Shown here: positions 41,952-50,999 of the stretch, piece by piece
How the letters are laid out: the number at the start of each line of letters is the position of its first letter
How positions within the stretch are numbered: position 1 is the first letter of the stretch
Source of the DNA: an uncultured bacterium
Lineage (GTDB): Bacteria; Planctomycetota; Phycisphaerae; Phycisphaerales; SM1A02
DNA: 64,000 nt
Assembly: GCA_903919715.1 (NCBI GenBank)
Contig: CAIXJC010000024.1
Span: 88,801 to 152,800 of the forward strand
Direction of reading: 5' to 3'
Notes under the pieces: model-generated
Databases searched by the model: none
The model's input: only the letters and a program-made list of their open reading frames with translations
What the model was told of the DNA's origin: nothing
Made by a program: the position numbers and the translations under genes

Positions 41952-42482
41952 ATGATGCAAAGACAAAGTGTGATGATGCGACTTTCATTGAGCTCTGCGA
42001 TTGTTGCCGCAGTGGCAATGACGTCGTGCACGCCAATGATGACATATCCCGAATATGCGGGAGCGCCAAAGGCTGATCCAAGCATGCAGCCAATGCCAAA
42101 CTTGATGGCGGACAGCCTGAAGTTTGCGCATCAACGAATCGCACCAGATTCGGAACTGGTTTACAACTTGCCGCCGTCAACTCCATTGCAGGTTTGGAGA
42201 GGTGTCGGGAGCCGTCTTGAAGTCGGACGTCCTATGACGAGCGCAGACACGCTTGCTTGGACCGTTCGTCAGGTGCGATTGACCGGAGGTCACGCTGAAG
42301 TTGACATCGTCTACCCAACCGAAGGTATCTATCAATTGGCAACGGTGCATTTCGTAGGTTCGACCGGTCAGCCGTTCTATCCTTCAATGCTTCAGTTATG
42401 GCTTGTTCCTGTTGAGGCACCGACGTGCAATACTCCGCAGGCTGTTGTGGATCAACCGAAGAACACGCCCAATACAAAATAA
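41952..42482 (+). CDS. Putative lipoprotein, 176 aa
   Basis: Starts at ATG 41952 (or the adjacent ATG 41955) with GAGAGG just upstream. A signal peptide (MMRLSLSSAIVAAVAMTSC) ends in a lipobox-like MTSC. The mature part is Pro/Met-rich at first (MQPMPNLMADSLKF), then a compact beta domain (LQVWRGVGSRLEVGRPM; HAEVDIVYPTEGIYQL; FYPSMLQLWLVPVE). The family is not recognised. It begins 43 bp after nusG on the same strand and may be co-transcribed with it. The frame is open further upstream inside nusG but that would remove the signal peptide. Confidence 0.75.
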   Translation: MMQRQSVMMRLSLSSAIVAAVAMTSCTPMMTYPEYAGAPKADPSMQPMPNLMADSLKFAHQRIAPDSELVYNLPPSTPLQVWRGVGSRLEVGRPMTSADTLAWTVRQVRLTGGHAEVDIVYPTEGIYQLATVHFVGSTGQPFYPSMLQLWLVPVEAPTCNTPQAVVDQPKNTPNTK

Positions 42483-42498
42483 CCTTTGGATTCAACCG

Positions 42499-43527
42499 AT
42501 GAATCAACAAGTAAAGAACATTCGGGAAACACAAACCCTGCTTCCGAGGCAGGCGTTGAAGGCTGCGGATCGTCTTCGAACTCCAAGTGAATCATCGCAA
42601 CCGAATTCCGTGGTCGATGCGAATAGCGAAAATGAAAAGTCGCCAGAGTCATCGATCGATCGACTCATCGTCCGATTGGATTGCACACAGTCAGCGCGGG
42701 TGACCGCACGAATCGTGCTTGCTGCTGAGTTCGCATCGGTTCGCCGTGGAATTATGGCTGGGGCGAACGAAACGCTCTCGTTGGAAGAGAGACTCGCTGG
42801 GGTACATCAGGCGCGCCGCGGACTCAAGCGCCTTCAAGCGATGAGAAATTTGCTTCAGTCTGGATTTCCGCATGGACGCGAGTTGGCACGTTCGGCTATT
42901 CGCGCTGCCAAGGCAAGTTTGGCGGAGACACGACAACGTGACGCCCTCGCTTCCCTTCTTGAGGAACTGTGCGCGCTGCGTGGCCAGCCATTGACCTTGT
43001 CTGCAGATGGGACCGCTCATGCTTCGCAAGTGGCGCCATCTGCAAAGGTGATCTGCGATGCGTTGGCATTCGTCGCCAGTGTCGAGCGAACAATGCATCT
43101 CAGTTCTGGTGCCCCACTCGACTGGTATGAGGTGACCCAGCAATTTTCAAAGCGGTGGCGTAATGCTCGTACTCTCGCTCATCGCCCATGGTTGGGGCTT
43201 GGCGAATCTGACTTACATGACTTACGTAAGAAATTCCAGAGACTCGCCGATCAGATGGCAGTCTTGGGCGACTGCATCGCAAGTCGGCGATACGCCAATC
43301 GCGATCGCCTTCGGTCCGCTGCGGAAAATCTCGGACGCGCGCGCGATTTGGCTTTGTTGGTCGACAAGATTGAAGGAACGACAGCCGAGGGACGGGCTCT
43401 CGCCAAACGCGCTCTCGAACTGCGTTCGAAGGCGATTCGTTCGGCGCGACAGCAATCTCGCCTCGCGCTCACTGCGACCGCTTCTCAAATGTCGCGAATG
43501 ATGAACCAACGCATCGATCGATCGTGA
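42499..43527 (+). CDS. CHAD domain protein
   Basis: 342 aa from ATG 42499. The region from about residue 60 on is a CHAD alpha-helical bundle: GVHQARRGLKRLQAMRNLL is the hallmark His/Arg/Lys helix, followed by AETRQRDALASLLEEL and DLHDLRKKFQRLADQMAVLGD, the second conserved His/Lys helix. CHAD proteins bind inorganic polyphosphate through these basic residues and are often found with polyphosphate granules or CYTH phosphatases. No CYTH domain or ppk gene is adjacent. The first 50 residues are polar and probably disordered. It starts 16 bp after the lipoprotein gene. Confidence 0.88.
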   Translation: MNQQVKNIRETQTLLPRQALKAADRLRTPSESSQPNSVVDANSENEKSPESSIDRLIVRLDCTQSARVTARIVLAAEFASVRRGIMAGANETLSLEERLAGVHQARRGLKRLQAMRNLLQSGFPHGRELARSAIRAAKASLAETRQRDALASLLEELCALRGQPLTLSADGTAHASQVAPSAKVICDALAFVASVERTMHLSSGAPLDWYEVTQQFSKRWRNARTLAHRPWLGLGESDLHDLRKKFQRLADQMAVLGDCIASRRYANRDRLRSAAENLGRARDLALLVDKIEGTTAEGRALAKRALELRSKAIRSARQQSRLALTATASQMSRMMNQRIDRS

Positions 43528-43556
43528 CCTACGCATCCGTTCGCACGGCTTGCGGT

Positions 43557-43562
43557 TAGGCT
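43557..43562 (+). promoter_or_regulatory. Candidate leaderless -10 for proS
   Basis: TAGGCT at 43557-43562 ends exactly 6 nt before ATG 43569, the same hexamer and spacing as at 3299-3304. No Shine-Dalgarno is visible before this start. Confidence 0.45.
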
Positions 43563-43568
43563 TGGCTT

Positions 43569-45098
43569 ATGGCAAACCCAACGACGGCGATCACCCCAAC
43601 GCGTTCTGAAAATTATTCTGAGTGGTATCAACAAGTTGTTCGTGCTGCGGATCTCGCGGAGAATTCTGCGGTGCGCGGATGCATGGTGATCAAACCTTGG
43701 GGCTATGCGATCTGGGAAAATATGCAGCGAGTTCTCGATGGGATGTTTAAAGAGACGGGGCATAGCAACGCATATTTCCCTCTCTTTATTCCAGTTTCAT
43801 TCTTGGAAAAAGAAGCAGCGCATGTGGATGGGTTTGCGAAAGAATGCGCCGTTGTCACTCATCACCGACTCGAGATGGGGCCTGATGGAAAACTAATCCC
43901 TGCTGGTGAATTGGAAGAGCCACTTGTTGTTCGTCCAACTTCTGAAACAATCATTGGCGCAACCTACGCAAAGTGGGTGCAGAGTTATCGCGATTTGCCA
44001 CTGTTGATCAATCAATGGGCGAACGTCGTTCGTTGGGAGATGCGGACGCGACTCTTTCTGCGAACGACAGAGTTTCTCTGGCAGGAAGGGCATACCGCGC
44101 ATGCGACGCGCGAAGAAGCCGTTGAAGAGACGATGAAGATGCTCAAGGTCTACGCCAATTTCGCAGAGGGTTGGATGGCGATGCCTGTTCTGCAAGGTCG
44201 CAAGACTGATGGCGAGCGCTTCCCTGGAGCGGTGGATACTTATTGCATCGAAGCGATGATGCAGGACCGTCGTGCGCTTCAAGCTGGCACGAGTCACTTC
44301 TTGGGGCAGAACTTTGCGAAGGCCAGCGAGATTCAATTCTTGGACGCACAGGGTGAACGTCAATTCGCTTGGACGACTTCGTGGGGTGTGAGCACTCGAC
44401 TCGTTGGAGCAATGATCATGACTCATTCGGATGATGATGGCTTAATCTTGCCACCGAAATTAGCGCCAGCTCATGTTGTCATTATTCCCGTTGTTCACAA
44501 GCCTGAAGATGCGGCGGCAATTCAGGCGTGGACACGATCGTTGGCGGAGGATCTTCGCAAGCAATCGTTCGATGGTCGGCCTGTGCAAGTCCAGCTTGAT
44601 GAACGCGATATGCGCGGTGGCGATAAAGCGTGGAACTGGATTAAGAAGGGTGTTCCCGTGCGCATCGAAGTCGGTCCACGTGATATGGCTGCTGACAGCG
44701 TCTTTATGGCGCGGCGCGATCGGCCACATAAGGAAAAAGTTGGAGTCAAGCGTGGTGATTTCATTCAGGGAATCGCTGCGCTTCTCCAAGAGATTCAAGA
44801 TGGACTATTCAAGCGAGCGAACGATTTTCAGATCGCCAATACCAAGGTGATCGATGATGCAAAGGAGTTTGAGGCGTTTTTCACGGCGCCAACCGTTGCC
44901 GAAAATGTGCCGACGCCGATTCACGGTGGATTTGCCTTGGCCCACTTCTGTGGGGATCCAAAGGTTGAAGCTCAAATCAAGGAGCGGCTTGGTGTGACCG
45001 TCCGATGCATTCCACTCGAGGTTGGAAATGAGCCTGGAAAGTGTGTGATAACTGGCGCCCCGAGCCCGCAAAGGGTGGTTTGGGCAAAGGCGTACTAG
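43569..45098 (+). CDS. proS: Prolyl-tRNA synthetase (archaeal/eukaryotic-like type)
   Basis: 509 aa. Class II synthetase charging tRNA-Pro. It is of the short form lacking the bacterial editing insertion: GYAIWENMQRVLDGMF, then FPLFIPVSFLEKEAAHV, PTSETIIGATYAKWV (motif 2 region), RWEMRTRLFLRTTEFLWQEGHTAH and WTTSWGVSTRLVGAMIMTH (motif 3). The anticodon-binding domain and the type-specific C-terminal domain (CIPLEVGNEPGKCVITG) follow. Length and motifs agree with the archaeal/eukaryotic-like ProRS found in a subset of bacteria. It lies 41 bp after the CHAD gene and probably has its own promoter. Confidence 0.96.
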   Translation: MANPTTAITPTRSENYSEWYQQVVRAADLAENSAVRGCMVIKPWGYAIWENMQRVLDGMFKETGHSNAYFPLFIPVSFLEKEAAHVDGFAKECAVVTHHRLEMGPDGKLIPAGELEEPLVVRPTSETIIGATYAKWVQSYRDLPLLINQWANVVRWEMRTRLFLRTTEFLWQEGHTAHATREEAVEETMKMLKVYANFAEGWMAMPVLQGRKTDGERFPGAVDTYCIEAMMQDRRALQAGTSHFLGQNFAKASEIQFLDAQGERQFAWTTSWGVSTRLVGAMIMTHSDDDGLILPPKLAPAHVVIIPVVHKPEDAAAIQAWTRSLAEDLRKQSFDGRPVQVQLDERDMRGGDKAWNWIKKGVPVRIEVGPRDMAADSVFMARRDRPHKEKVGVKRGDFIQGIAALLQEIQDGLFKRANDFQIANTKVIDDAKEFEAFFTAPTVAENVPTPIHGGFALAHFCGDPKVEAQIKERLGVTVRCIPLEVGNEPGKCVITGAPSPQRVVWAKAY

Positions 45099-45227
45099 AA
45101 AGAGATCAAAAAAAGGGGAGTTTTTGCCTAAGTATTTTTGACCTGCTCCATTTCGGCGGCATAGTCAATTGCTTTTATATGTTCGAAAAAGGTTGAGAGA
45201 AAAGGGCTTGCTGACGCAAGATAAAAT

Positions 45228-45896
45228 ATGTTCAATCGAAATTTGATTTGTGTTGTTGGAATCGGGGTTTCATCTCTTGTTGCGGCATCTGCATCCGCCG
45301 ATTTCATCAATCCAATCGTTCCGCCGTGGCGTGGAGCCCCCGATGCCGATTTCTATGGCTGGGAGAGTTTCACGAGTGCGTTTGGCGGTCCCAACTTGAC
45401 GAACTACACGGGAACCGAATCTGGTGCGGCACTCTTCAACTTTGGTGGTGGTGCACTGATCACGGGCACGGGCAATTTGTACGGTGCGGGTGGTCCACTT
45501 TCGATCTCGATTTATGGCGGATTGACAGCGCAAGTCAACGATGTCATCCTCAATATCGCGAGCATTGGAACGATCATCAACACAAATTCGGTTCGGTTGG
45601 TCATTTCAGATAACAACGGCAATTCACTTTCGGTCGCGCCCGGAGTGAGCGAACTTCGATCCGATTCCGCTGCCCCAGGTGGGCAAGGCCAAATTCAAAC
45701 CCGTGCTTTCCGATGGTTACTGACTGGAATGCCATTCGCCGCTACACGCTTCGAATTGGACTTTGCAAGCCAAACGAATAATTTGAGTCTTGACGCCGTG
45801 AGCGCAGACATTCACTACGTTCCTGTTCCAGGAGTCTTCGCGATGCTCGCAGCATCTGGAATTGTTGGAATTCGTCCACGTCGCAGAACGCGCTGA
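45228..45896 (+). CDS. Secreted protein with PEP-CTERM-like sorting tail
   Basis: 222 aa with a signal peptide (NLICVVGIGVSSLVAASASA, cut before DFINPI). The body is Gly/Asn/Ser-rich and beta-strand-like (FNFGGGALITGTGNL; LSISIYGGLTAQVNDVIL). The C-terminus has VPVPGVFAML, a hydrophobic helix and a basic end (RPRRRTR), the layout of PEP-CTERM-type exosortase signals found in planctomycetes. After export the tail would be cleaved or used for anchoring; no exosortase is in this window. It is a stand-alone gene with a 129-bp upstream region. Confidence 0.82.
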   Translation: MFNRNLICVVGIGVSSLVAASASADFINPIVPPWRGAPDADFYGWESFTSAFGGPNLTNYTGTESGAALFNFGGGALITGTGNLYGAGGPLSISIYGGLTAQVNDVILNIASIGTIINTNSVRLVISDNNGNSLSVAPGVSELRSDSAAPGGQGQIQTRAFRWLLTGMPFAATRFELDFASQTNNLSLDAVSADIHYVPVPGVFAMLAASGIVGIRPRRRTR

Positions 45897-45933
45897 ATCA
45901 GTCGGGTTTTTCAGGACAATTTCGGCGCAACAT

Positions 45934-47505
45934 TCAGACAGCTTGGGTGATCGAAGTCGCATCAACACGCGGGAAGAGCGCGACTTTCTCAATGGAATGT
46001 CCATCAGAGATCGCGCCATACTTTTTTCTTGATGCCCATTGGGTTTCTGTGGAAGGAACTCCGCCAAATGCTGTGGCGAGATCTTTCATCCGCTGCGGCA
46101 GAAATGGCTCGAGCATCACGCCTGCAATCCGGACCGTTTGCGCGCATTGATTCAGAATCGATGAGAGTCGAGGCGTATTCGCTGGATCTTTCGCAAGTTT
46201 GAAAGGCTCCGTGTCATTGATCATCACGTCGACTTGGCGCAGGAGATCCATTGCGCAGCGCGCGGCGCCCGCAAGATCGAAAACTTCCATGCAGCGCTCC
46301 CATTTGGCGACTGCTGCGTCACATCGAGCTGGCCATTCGCCGCCCGCTTGCGCATCACTGGGCAGCTTGCCTGCGAAATATTTGCCGATCATTGCGCCGA
46401 CACGGCTGGGGCAGTTGCCAACGGTGTTGACTAAATCATTGGTATAGATTTCGTGAAAATGTTTGCTGTTGAAATCGGCGTCGGTTGTGCCGAGTGGACC
46501 TTGCGTCGACATGTACCAACGCCAGGCATCAAGTCCATAGGTTGCGTTGTAGCGCTCGATGGTCGGTAGATCCACAAAGTTTCCGAGCGACTTGCTCATT
46601 TTCTTTCCGTCGGCGATCCAGAAAGAGTGCGCATAGACGCACTTCGGAAGTGGGAGTTTTAGCGCCATCAAGAGTGCGGGCCAAATGACGGCGTGGAACC
46701 AAAGAATTTCTTTCCCGACGACGTGATAGTCCACGGGCCAATATTTCGCACGGTTGAGGTCCAGCCCGCCGGCTTGAGGCATACCCAGCCCGAGCGCAGT
46801 GATGTAATTCAACAGCGCATCAATCCATACATAGACGACGTGGCCCGGAGCATCCGGCATCGCAATCCCCCACGAAAAATTCGTGCGCGTGATCGGGACA
46901 TCTTGCAGTCCCTCGCGCATCCGTCCAAGCATTTCATTTGCTCGCTCGCTCGGCCGAACGAAAGTCGGATGATCTGCGAAGTGCTTTGCCAATCGATCGG
47001 CGAAAGCGCTCAGTCTGAAATAGTAATTCTGTTCAGTCGCACGAATGAGCGGCTTTCCGCTGATGGGACTTTGATAATTCAACTCGCGCGCTTTGTTTTC
47101 GGTGTGATACTCCTCTTGCCCTTCGTCGTACCACCCTTCAAAGGTCCCCAGGTACACATCGCCAGATGCCATGAGTCGTCGCAAGAACGCCTGAACTTGA
47201 ACAACGTGTCGAGGCTGAGTTGTGCGGATGAAGTCGTCATTCGTCAGTCCAAATGTTGCCAAAACTCTCTGAAATTCAGCCGCATTTTCGTCAGCGAGTG
47301 CTTGCGGAGAAATGCCGCGTGCGGTCGCGCTCTTTTCGACTTTCGATCCGTGCTCATCGGTTCCCGTTAGAAAGAAAACATCTCGTCCGATGAGTCGCGC
47401 TGCACGTGCCCAGATATCACAGATGGTCGATGTATAGGCGTGCCCGATATGCGGTCGGTCGTTGACGTAATAGATCGGCGTCGTGATGCAGGCTGATGTG
47501 GTCAT
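45934..47505 (-). CDS. metG: Methionyl-tRNA synthetase, zinc-ligand-free type
   Basis: 523 aa from ATG 47505. Class I synthetase charging tRNA-Met. TTPIYYVNDRPHIGHAYTS holds the HIGH motif, LTGTDEHGSKVEKSA and HVVYVWIDALLNYIT line the Met site, and KKMSKSLGN is the second signature. The connective-peptide region, which carries Cys ligands for zinc in E. coli, reads GWYDEGQEEYHTEN and SPISGKPL here, without Cys, as in the zinc-free B. subtilis-like subtype. The C-terminal tRNA-binding (Trbp111) domain is absent. An upstream TTG at 47535 is a less likely start. Confidence 0.95.
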   Translation of the reverse strand: MTTSACITTPIYYVNDRPHIGHAYTSTICDIWARAARLIGRDVFFLTGTDEHGSKVEKSATARGISPQALADENAAEFQRVLATFGLTNDDFIRTTQPRHVVQVQAFLRRLMASGDVYLGTFEGWYDEGQEEYHTENKARELNYQSPISGKPLIRATEQNYYFRLSAFADRLAKHFADHPTFVRPSERANEMLGRMREGLQDVPITRTNFSWGIAMPDAPGHVVYVWIDALLNYITALGLGMPQAGGLDLNRAKYWPVDYHVVGKEILWFHAVIWPALLMALKLPLPKCVYAHSFWIADGKKMSKSLGNFVDLPTIERYNATYGLDAWRWYMSTQGPLGTTDADFNSKHFHEIYTNDLVNTVGNCPSRVGAMIGKYFAGKLPSDAQAGGEWPARCDAAVAKWERCMEVFDLAGAARCAMDLLRQVDVMINDTEPFKLAKDPANTPRLSSILNQCAQTVRIAGVMLEPFLPQRMKDLATAFGGVPSTETQWASRKKYGAISDGHSIEKVALFPRVDATSITQAV

Positions 47506-47561
47506 TCGATTTGAGATAGTAGGGGAGTCGTGCAATCATGCCGAGTGGCAAGGGTCGAAGA

Positions 47562-48188
47562 CTATGGTGCTCCGAGTTCGCTTCGCACTCGCTCAATCGT
47601 ATTAACGTCGTCAGCGCGAGCCAAGAAGAGAAGGTCGCCATCGGTAAAGACCAAGGTCACGCTCGATTCTGGATCTGTTTCATCGTCGTGTTCGACGATC
47701 GAGCGAGTGACGACGAGTGGCTCGATTCTGCCGAAATCATCGAAGGATGCGAATTGACCGCCATCGATCGTGACGAAGAGAGTGAGAAAGCGATCGGCCG
47801 CCTCACCAGCACGCTCATACAGGACGACGAGGCTCGGATGACCGCCTGGAAGAATCGCTGGACCCGCCAGAATCGGCACGAAACCTTTGAGTGAAAGATC
47901 TGGCGGGCGCCATTCGCTTTTGATCGTCGTGTTTACAAGATCAGCGAGATCTGAGCGTGATGGAAGTACCGAATCGCTCGCACGGTGGGTTGCCTCGAGT
48001 TGCATACGCCCCTGAATTTGCCGTGCAGCATCAGCGACGTCGCCAAGGGGGATCCACACGCCAATCGCTCGCTCTGGAAGTCTCGTGCCGAATACTCCGA
48101 CGAGAATGCTTCCAGTAACGAGCACTAGCGTGATCGCAAGAGCGACGGGATTGACCGAACGCTTTGTCGAAAAAACACGCTTCCACAT
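47562..48188 (-). CDS. Membrane-anchored hypothetical protein, 208 aa
   Basis: Starts at ATG 48188. A single membrane helix near residues 13-34 (NPVALAITLVLVTGSILVGV) follows a basic N-terminus, so most of the protein lies outside the cytoplasm. The soluble part has LVNTTIKSEWRPPDLSL, then FVPILAGPAILPGGHPSLVVLYER, and ends with VTLVFTDGDLLFLARAD. The -P-x-L-V-V-L-Y- arrangement faintly recalls extracytoplasmic domains of transmembrane anti-sigma factors, but no cytoplasmic zinc-finger domain is present, so I leave it unassigned. It is divergent from the 625-aa gene (25 bp between starts) and 56 bp upstream of metG. Confidence 0.75.
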   Translation of the reverse strand: MWKRVFSTKRSVNPVALAITLVLVTGSILVGVFGTRLPERAIGVWIPLGDVADAARQIQGRMQLEATHRASDSVLPSRSDLADLVNTTIKSEWRPPDLSLKGFVPILAGPAILPGGHPSLVVLYERAGEAADRFLTLFVTIDGGQFASFDDFGRIEPLVVTRSIVEHDDETDPESSVTLVFTDGDLLFLARADDVNTIERVRSELGAP

Positions 48189-48195
48189 GTGCGGA

Positions 48196-48205
48196 GTTGT
48201 ACACT
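48196..48205. promoter_or_regulatory. Bidirectional promoter sharing one TA
   Basis: In the 25-bp gap, plus-strand TACACT (48200-48205) ends 8 nt before ATG 48214. Minus-strand TACAAC (48201-48196, one mismatch to TANNNT) ends 7 nt before ATG 48188. The TA at 48200-48201 inside GTAC is common to both. Confidence 0.45.
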
Positions 48206-48213
48206 TGAAAGAC

Positions 48214-50091
48214 ATGATCGGCATGACAATCATCGCACTCGTCTTATCGCAGAATGCGCTTGACGGGAATTTGCAACGAGGGAGTGGCGGAGCGCTCGAT
48301 AGTTCGCTCCAGCATGGCACTCGATCCAATGCGCCATCGGCACGGCCCGACTATCGATCGAGAAATTTGGTGGTGACGGGCGATGTTGCTGGCGGACGAG
48401 GCTTTCGAGGTTCGGTGGGATACACCGCCGCCGATGATTTCCGTGGCGCAACATCTGGCGACACCACACGCGCGTTTCGGGCCGAGTCGTCGACGACCAG
48501 CGCAAGTTCTCTCGCATCGACTCCGGTGAGTGATCGATTCGGTCTCGCAACTGGTATTGGCGCAACGGCCTATCGCCGCGACTTCTCGGGCACTGGCACT
48601 GGCGCGCTTCCGGGTGCTGTCACGGGCGGCAATACCAGCGCAAGAGTGGATAGCGCGCGTGCAGGCTGGGACAGTGGATTAGTTACTCAAACATCGCGTG
48701 TAGCCGCAAATGATTCTCGGGTGCAAATGGATAGTTTGATGAGGCAGTCTTCAATTGGTGCGGATTTTTCATCGATGTATCAACCAACGACGGTGACGGT
48801 GACACGAGATCGAACTCAGCGTTCCGCAAGAATCATTGCAAGTCCATTTAGTGGCATTGTCTCTGTTCCCAACAGCGATCTCATCGAATCGCTCAGCCTT
48901 GGTGTGTACGGCAGCGCACTTCTGCGATCGGATCTGCGTTCGGGTCGCGCAAATGGAAACAAGATGTTGCGCTCATACCTTTCTGGAATGGTTGACGAGC
49001 CGTCGAGAGCTGCTGCGAGCGGCGCGATGCAGACGGGAGCGAGACTCGATGGTCAGATTCCGTCAAGTGCGATCGGAGCAACCGCTCCGCTTGTGCCTCA
49101 AGACGGAGGCATCCGCAAGATCGCAGAGATTCGAACTCCATATGACCGAGTGTTGAATTCTGTTGGCAATCGCTATCGAGAATCGCAAGGCGAAAAAGTT
49201 GCAGCTGATGCCGCTCTTGATGCTTCTGCCCTTCGCTCGATGGGGCAAGTCATTCAAGGAATTCGCGATCAGTTTCAAATGAACCCGGCCGAACCAGTCG
49301 ACGAGACGGAGCGGCTTTTGGGATCACGCAGTTCGAAAACTCCGCAGGGGCAAGCGGCGGCAACACAACAACCAAGCGATGCGACTCCGCCAGAGTCTGG
49401 CGGCGCAGCTGGAACTGCGGCAGGTTCAGCTGAAACAGCTGGAACCGACGCTGCGAAATCATCGGGCGCTGCATCGACTCCTCCCAAGGATGGAAATACA
49501 AAGGCTGCTCGTCGACTGACTGGAGATGAGGCGTACCTCTTGATGGCGCACGGTCAAACCATGTCTCAATTGGATGGCGGTACGAAAGAGGCACTCGACA
49601 CGATGCTTCAGTCTGGTGATGCTTCTATGCGTTCCAAGCACTACCTCACTGCCGAGAGAGCATTTATGTCGGGGACCTTGATCGCTCCTTCGAATCCACT
49701 TCCCGTTGCAGGTTTGGCCAACAGTCAAGTCGCCGCAGGACTTCAGATCTCTGCGTCAACAACGCTTCGTCGACTTTTTATGACATGGCCCGAAATGATC
49801 GACACTCGATACGGTCTCGACATTCTGGGATCGGCGGACCGTCTTCGAGAAGTTGGAAACGAATCATTGGCGAAGAGCGTGGGATCGAAGTACGCAACCG
49901 ACTATGGTCTCGTCGCTGCGTTTGTTGGCCACCAACTTGGTGATTCAACTCTGACAGAACGAGGAATTGCGATTATGGCTCTGGATCCAAACGAGCAAAT
50001 CTTGACCGAAGCTCTGCGTGTGATTTGGTTGCGACCTGCGCTTGTTCCACCGTCAACGCCAGTTACTGGCGAAGCGCGTCCGTCGAAGTGA
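48214..50091 (+). CDS. Exported low-complexity/TPR-like protein of unknown function
   Basis: 625 aa from ATG 48214. A short hydrophobic N-terminus (MIGMTIIALVLSQNAL) may be a weak signal peptide. Residues ~15-190 are Gly/Ser/Thr/Arg-rich and likely disordered (GDVAGGRGFRGSVGYTAAD). A conserved-looking middle covers residues ~190-340 (ASPFSGIVSVPNSDLIESLS). A second low-complexity Ala/Gly/Ser/Pro linker spans about 370-430. The C-terminal ~180 residues are helical (RRLTGDEAYLLMAHGQTM; SKHYLTAERAFMSGTLIAP) with TPR-like pair spacing. The family is not recognised. The last 29 bp overlap the convergent metF gene. Confidence 0.78.
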   Translation: MIGMTIIALVLSQNALDGNLQRGSGGALDSSLQHGTRSNAPSARPDYRSRNLVVTGDVAGGRGFRGSVGYTAADDFRGATSGDTTRAFRAESSTTSASSLASTPVSDRFGLATGIGATAYRRDFSGTGTGALPGAVTGGNTSARVDSARAGWDSGLVTQTSRVAANDSRVQMDSLMRQSSIGADFSSMYQPTTVTVTRDRTQRSARIIASPFSGIVSVPNSDLIESLSLGVYGSALLRSDLRSGRANGNKMLRSYLSGMVDEPSRAAASGAMQTGARLDGQIPSSAIGATAPLVPQDGGIRKIAEIRTPYDRVLNSVGNRYRESQGEKVAADAALDASALRSMGQVIQGIRDQFQMNPAEPVDETERLLGSRSSKTPQGQAAATQQPSDATPPESGGAAGTAAGSAETAGTDAAKSSGAASTPPKDGNTKAARRLTGDEAYLLMAHGQTMSQLDGGTKEALDTMLQSGDASMRSKHYLTAERAFMSGTLIAPSNPLPVAGLANSQVAAGLQISASTTLRRLFMTWPEMIDTRYGLDILGSADRLREVGNESLAKSVGSKYATDYGLVAAFVGHQLGDSTLTERGIAIMALDPNEQILTEALRVIWLRPALVPPSTPVTGEARPSK

Positions 50092-50971
50092 CTCCAAGAT
50101 TTTCATAAATCTTTCGCGTCGCATCGCTGCGATTCAATGTGTAAAAATGAATCCCTCGAACTCCGTGATCCAATAAATCGCGACACTGTTCTGTCGCCCA
50201 GTGGATGCCGACTCGGCTGACTGCTTCAGCGTCATCATGCGCACGGCGGACGGCGCGTAAAAGTGCCGCTGGGAATTTTGTTCCCCCAGCCAGTTCGGCC
50301 ATTCGCTTCAGGCCAGCCACTGTTGTGATGGGCATGATTCCAGCAAGGATGGGCGTCTTAATGCCGGCTAATTCGCATCGTTCTCGCCAGTCATAAAAAG
50401 CATGATTGTCGAAGAACAATTGCGAAATGATCAGGTCAGCGCCCGCATCGCATTTCGCTTTCAGGTGATCCATCTGCACGAGTGTGTTTGGCGTTTGTGG
50501 ATGCCCTTCGGGATATCCAGCGACGGCAATGCCAAATCCGCGCGGATCGGGATGTCGGCCAGACTGCGCAAAGGCTCGAACGGCTCGCACAAGATCGGCT
50601 GCGTACGCATAGGAGCTCGCCGCAGTTGAAGTCCTATTGGGAGAATCGCCGCGCAGCGCGAGAATATTTGACACGCCTGCTTCGGCGTACCGAGACAAAA
50701 TGTGATCGATGTCCTGCTCGGTGTGATCGACGCAAGTCAAATGAGGCATCGCATCCAACCCAGTGTCTTTGCGAATCCTCACAACCAAGTCGTGGGTGAA
50801 TTGGCGGGTCGATCCACCTGCTCCATATGTCACGGAGACGAACGATGGCCGCAACTTGCCGAAATCAGTAATGGTTGTGAAGAACGAATCCCAGCCGACT
50901 TCGCTCTTGGGCGGAAAGAATTCGAAACTCGCAGTGAATGAGTCGCGAGCAAGGACATCAGCAAGATGCAT
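50063..50971 (-). CDS. metF: 5,10-methylenetetrahydrofolate reductase
   Basis: 302 aa, the usual bacterial length. FAD enzyme that reduces methylene-THF to methyl-THF for methionine synthesis. FEFFPPKSEVGW holds the catalytic Glu near residue 17. SVTYGAGGSTR, PHLTCVDHTEQDID, ILALRGDSPN (folate/FAD contacts) and DLIISQLFFDN are characteristic. It is a TIM barrel and cytoplasmic. The ATG at 50971 has TAGAGT 6 nt upstream on its strand. The gene is divergent from rex, so the NADH-linked enzyme could be under redox control, but no Rex operator palindrome is evident in the 28-bp gap. Confidence 0.96.
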   Translation of the reverse strand: MHLADVLARDSFTASFEFFPPKSEVGWDSFFTTITDFGKLRPSFVSVTYGAGGSTRQFTHDLVVRIRKDTGLDAMPHLTCVDHTEQDIDHILSRYAEAGVSNILALRGDSPNRTSTAASSYAYAADLVRAVRAFAQSGRHPDPRGFGIAVAGYPEGHPQTPNTLVQMDHLKAKCDAGADLIISQLFFDNHAFYDWRERCELAGIKTPILAGIMPITTVAGLKRMAELAGGTKFPAALLRAVRRAHDDAEAVSRVGIHWATEQCRDLLDHGVRGIHFYTLNRSDATRKIYENLGVTSTDALRQ

Positions 50972-50977
50972 ATGGAG

Positions 50978-50993
50978 ACTCTAGCACTAGACT
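50978..50993. promoter_or_regulatory. Divergent leaderless promoter pair, metF/rex
   Basis: In the 28-bp gap, minus-strand TAGAGT (50983-50978) ends 6 nt before the metF ATG. Plus-strand TAGACT (50988-50993) ends 6 nt before the rex GTG. The two hexamers are 4 bp apart and near-symmetrical about CTAGCACTAG. Confidence 0.55.
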
Positions 50994-50999
50994 CAAAGC

